Notes under the pieces: model-generated
Seen by the model: only the letters and a program-made list of their open reading frames with translations
Told to the model about the DNA's origin: nothing
The model's database searches: none
Position numbers and translations under genes: made by a program
NCBI GenBank assembly: GCA_035642125.1
Contig: DASQSZ010000336.1
Span: 1 to 11,900, forward strand
DNA from: CALAED01 sp937891035
Lineage (GTDB): Bacteria > Actinomycetota > Actinomycetes > Streptosporangiales > Streptosporangiaceae
Length of the DNA stretch: 11,900 bases
Direction: 5' to 3'
Part shown: in pieces, positions 11,798 through 11,900 of the stretch
Layout of the letters: each line of letters begins with the position of its first letter
Numbering within the stretch: the first letter of the stretch is position 1

Positions 11798-11900
11798 ATG
11801 GCTGACATCGTCCCGCCCGCCGCTCGCACCGAACCCCGTGACGACCGGGGACACCCGAGGCCCATCGGCCGAGGCACGGTCACCACGAGTGGCGTGCGCG
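11798..11900 (+). CDS. N-terminus of an unrecognised protein (partial, runs off the right edge)
   Basis: ATG 11798 is preceded by GGAG (11787-11790) at seven-base spacing and opens a frame that stays open for the remaining 34 codons. About three quarters of these codons end in G or C, in contrast to the AT-rich region just before. The peptide begins MADIVPPAARTEPRDDRGHP and has no hydrophobic signal. Too little is visible to name a family. It is divergent from the XRE regulator, which could control it. Confidence 0.5.
   Translation, partial: MADIVPPAARTEPRDDRGHPRPIGRGTVTTSGVR

Noticed and set aside
11572..11886. 104-codon minus-strand frame upstream of the XRE gene
   Set aside because: It overlaps the better-supported gene start at 11798, has no ribosome site and no coding bias.
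1..11900. CRISPR arrays, tRNA or rRNA genes, insertion-sequence ends, phage attachment sites
   Set aside because: Looked for and not seen: no regularly spaced repeats, no tRNA T-loop or CCA-type ends, no transposase-like frame and no paired terminal repeats.

Overview
The window is high-G+C actinobacterial chromosome with frequent GTG starts, third codon positions that are almost all G or C, and terminator-like hairpins without U-tracts. The gene order (comEA tail) - comEC - holA - rpsT (opposite strand) - lepA ... hemW is the conserved actinobacterial housekeeping block. The LepA N-terminus and the accessory content suggest a Streptosporangiales-type organism (Nonomuraea, Microbispora and relatives). 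That placement is inference from remembered sequence features, not a search result.

Layout. Positions 1-94 hold what is probably the last codons of comEA, ending in a TGATG stop/start overlap with comEC (94-2460, DNA-uptake channel plus metallo-beta-lactamase-fold domain). holA (2735-3694, clamp-loader delta subunit) follows and converges on rpsT (3908-4183, minus strand, ribosomal protein S20); two strong hairpins lie between their 3' ends. A divergent promoter region of about 350 bp separates rpsT from lepA (4532-6355, ribosomal GTPase EF4).

Between lepA and hemW lies an accessory insert of three genes: a short Uma2/DUF820-type nuclease-fold protein with an unusual in-frame C-terminal half (6425-7306), a YiiM-like MOSC-domain protein (7349-7993) and a class I SAM-dependent methyltransferase (8083-8886). 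hemW (8983-10200, radical-SAM heme chaperone) follows and ends in a hairpin. In many actinobacteria hrcA-dnaJ comes next; here there is instead a small unrecognised basic peptide ORF (10354-10458), an unrecognised 129-residue protein (10464-10853), and a convergent XRE-family regulator (10940-11398, minus strand). The right end is a markedly AT-richer intergenic region (about 46% G+C over 11441-11580 by hand count) with a good minus-strand promoter, then the first 34 codons of a gene that runs off the edge (11798-11900).

Functionally, the housekeeping genes cover DNA uptake, replication and translation. The accessory genes share no obvious pathway. The most interesting points are the small ORF revealed by codon bias, the truncated and extended Uma2 protein with an internal start, overlapping alternative dyads at the lepA/Uma2 junction, a run of apparently leaderless starts, and a five-tract G-quadruplex motif just upstream of hemW. 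I found no CRISPR array, tRNA, rRNA or insertion sequence.
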